Assembly (NCBI GenBank): GCA_016124275.1
Contig: WGOA01000005.1
Coordinates: 1 to 43,091 of the forward strand
Direction: 5' to 3'
Origin: Bacteroidota bacterium
GTDB lineage: Bacteria; Bacteroidota; Bacteroidia; Chitinophagales; BACL12
DNA: 43,091 bases
The first letter of the stretch is position 1. Each line of letters opens with the position of its first letter. Shown here one piece after another: positions 42,381-43,091 of this stretch. The notes under the pieces are model-generated. The model saw only the letters and a list, made by a program, of their open reading frames with translations, had not been told where the DNA came from and did no database searches. The translations under genes were made by a program, and so were the position numbers.

Positions 42381-43091
42381 TTGCTGCTTACCATCCGCTC
42401 CCTCTTCGCGATCCTCCTGCTTTTTAGCCTGCCCGCCGCAGCAGGAACGGCAAGCCCTTCGCCCGTAACCGTTTACGGCACGGTCACCGACGCCGACGGC
42501 ACGCCCCTGCCCTTTGCCAATTTGTTTGTGGAAGGAACGACGAGGGGCTGCGCAACCAATTTAGAAGGCTACTACGAATTGGCCCTGGAGCCGGGCGATT
42601 ACGTGCTCGTGGTGCGGTTTTTGGGCTATACCACGCAGCGGCAGCCGCTCTCTTTAAGCAATAGCCCAGTGCGGCGCGAGCTGAACTGGGTGATGCAGCC
42701 TGAAGCGCTGACCTTGCAGGATGTGGTCATCAGCGGTTCGGAAGACCCCGGAATGGCCATCATGCGCAAAGCCATCGCAGCCAGGGAAGGCTTTCGCAAG
42801 GAAACCAGCAGCTTTTCGACCGACGCTTACATCAAAGGCCTGCAACGCATAGACGGAGCGCCGGAGAAAATCATGGGCATACGCATCGACGCCGGCGATG
42901 TGCTGGACTCCAACAACGCCGGCATTGTTTACCTCTCTGAATCGTACTCCCGCCTGCATGTGGACAAACCGGGAACAGCTGGCATGCGCAGCAAGGAGGA
43001 AATGCTGGCCAGCAAAGTCAGCGGCGACGACCAGGGTTTTAGCTGGAACGAAGCTGCTCCGATGGAGGTGACTTTTTACGACCCGCGGCTG
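42381..43091 (+). CDS. DUF5686/carboxypeptidase-regulatory-like outer-membrane protein, N-terminal part
   Basis: An open frame from TTG 42381 continues past the end of the window (237 codons visible). The TTG gives a clean signal peptide (MLLTIRSLFAILLLFSLPAAAG). A CarboxypepD_reg-like domain follows at about 28-105: VYGTVTDADGTPLPFANLFVEGT, TNLEGYYELALEPGDYVLVVRFLGY. Then comes the start of a DUF5686-type region: VVISGSEDPGMAIMRKAIAAREGFR, FSTDAYIKGLQRI. Such proteins usually end in an outer-membrane barrel. No ATG occurs near the signal peptide. It begins nine bases after the stop of the barrel protein, so it belongs to the sigma-factor transcript. It may be a client or partner of that circuit. 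Confidence 0.85.
   Translation, partial: MLLTIRSLFAILLLFSLPAAAGTASPSPVTVYGTVTDADGTPLPFANLFVEGTTRGCATNLEGYYELALEPGDYVLVVRFLGYTTQRQPLSLSNSPVRRELNWVMQPEALTLQDVVISGSEDPGMAIMRKAIAAREGFRKETSSFSTDAYIKGLQRIDGAPEKIMGIRIDAGDVLDSNNAGIVYLSESYSRLHVDKPGTAGMRSKEEMLASKVSGDDQGFSWNEAAPMEVTFYDPRL

Overview
This window is chromosomal DNA from a member of the Bacteroidota. The evidence is: (i) several secreted proteins with C-terminal type IX secretion (T9SS) sorting-like tails; (ii) FISUMP-domain, TamB-like, DUF1571, DUF5522 and DUF5686 proteins typical of this phylum; (iii) intergenic matches to the Bacteroidota -7 promoter element TAnnTTTG; (iv) an almost complete lack of strong Shine-Dalgarno sequences, with several core genes that must start at TTG. 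The DNA is fairly GC-rich for the phylum. A Saprospiria-like lineage is possible, but I cannot fix the genus. I see no rRNA, tRNA, insertion sequence, phage, CRISPR array or plasmid feature. It reads as core genome with a few surface-protein genes.

Layout. 1-2.9 kb: two tandem FISUMP-type secreted proteins (the first cut by the window edge) and an M43 metalloprotease, with two clear intrinsic terminators. 3-6.1 kb: a minus-strand unit of phosphoglucose/phosphomannose isomerase, lipB and a RluD-like pseudouridine synthase. 6.2-7.9 kb: yraN and prfB. 8-13.1 kb: a SirB1-like protein, topA and a secreted endonuclease I, all minus. 13.2-14.7 kb: purB with a translationally coupled DUF5522 protein. 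14.8-18.4 kb: an FtsX-type permease, a NamZ-like exo-muramidase and fmt. 18.5-21.4 kb: an unknown exported protein, a CorA-type transporter and dapF. 21.6-24.2 kb: an HtrA protease and the pyruvate dehydrogenase E1 beta subunit. 24.3-27 kb: a large sortilin-like/BNR secreted protein. 27-33.1 kb: divergent tsaD and tamB-like genes. 33.2-36.7 kb: a DinB-like gene overlapping an ATP-grasp/lipoprotein fusion, then a fold-III PLP enzyme. 36.9-40.3 kb: DUF1571 protein, ilvE, a psi-like protein and an ITP/XTP pyrophosphatase. 40.4 kb to the end: a sigma-70 family factor, an overlapping trans-envelope beta-barrel protein and the start of a DUF5686 protein.

The most interesting parts are these. (1) The 3'-end unit places a sigma factor in overlap with a protein that has a cytosolic N-terminus, one inner-membrane helix, a long Pro/Thr-rich linker and an outer-membrane barrel-like domain. 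Three palindromes with centres exactly 11 bp apart lie upstream. Together they suggest an envelope-sensing sigma circuit. (2) The ATP-grasp protein runs without a stop into a lipoprotein whose intact lipobox signal sits in mid-chain. That continuity depends on a six-base homopolymer. (3) prfB has lost the usual autoregulatory frameshift and appears to start at TTG behind its own promoter. All functional calls rest on motif recognition by eye; no database search was run.
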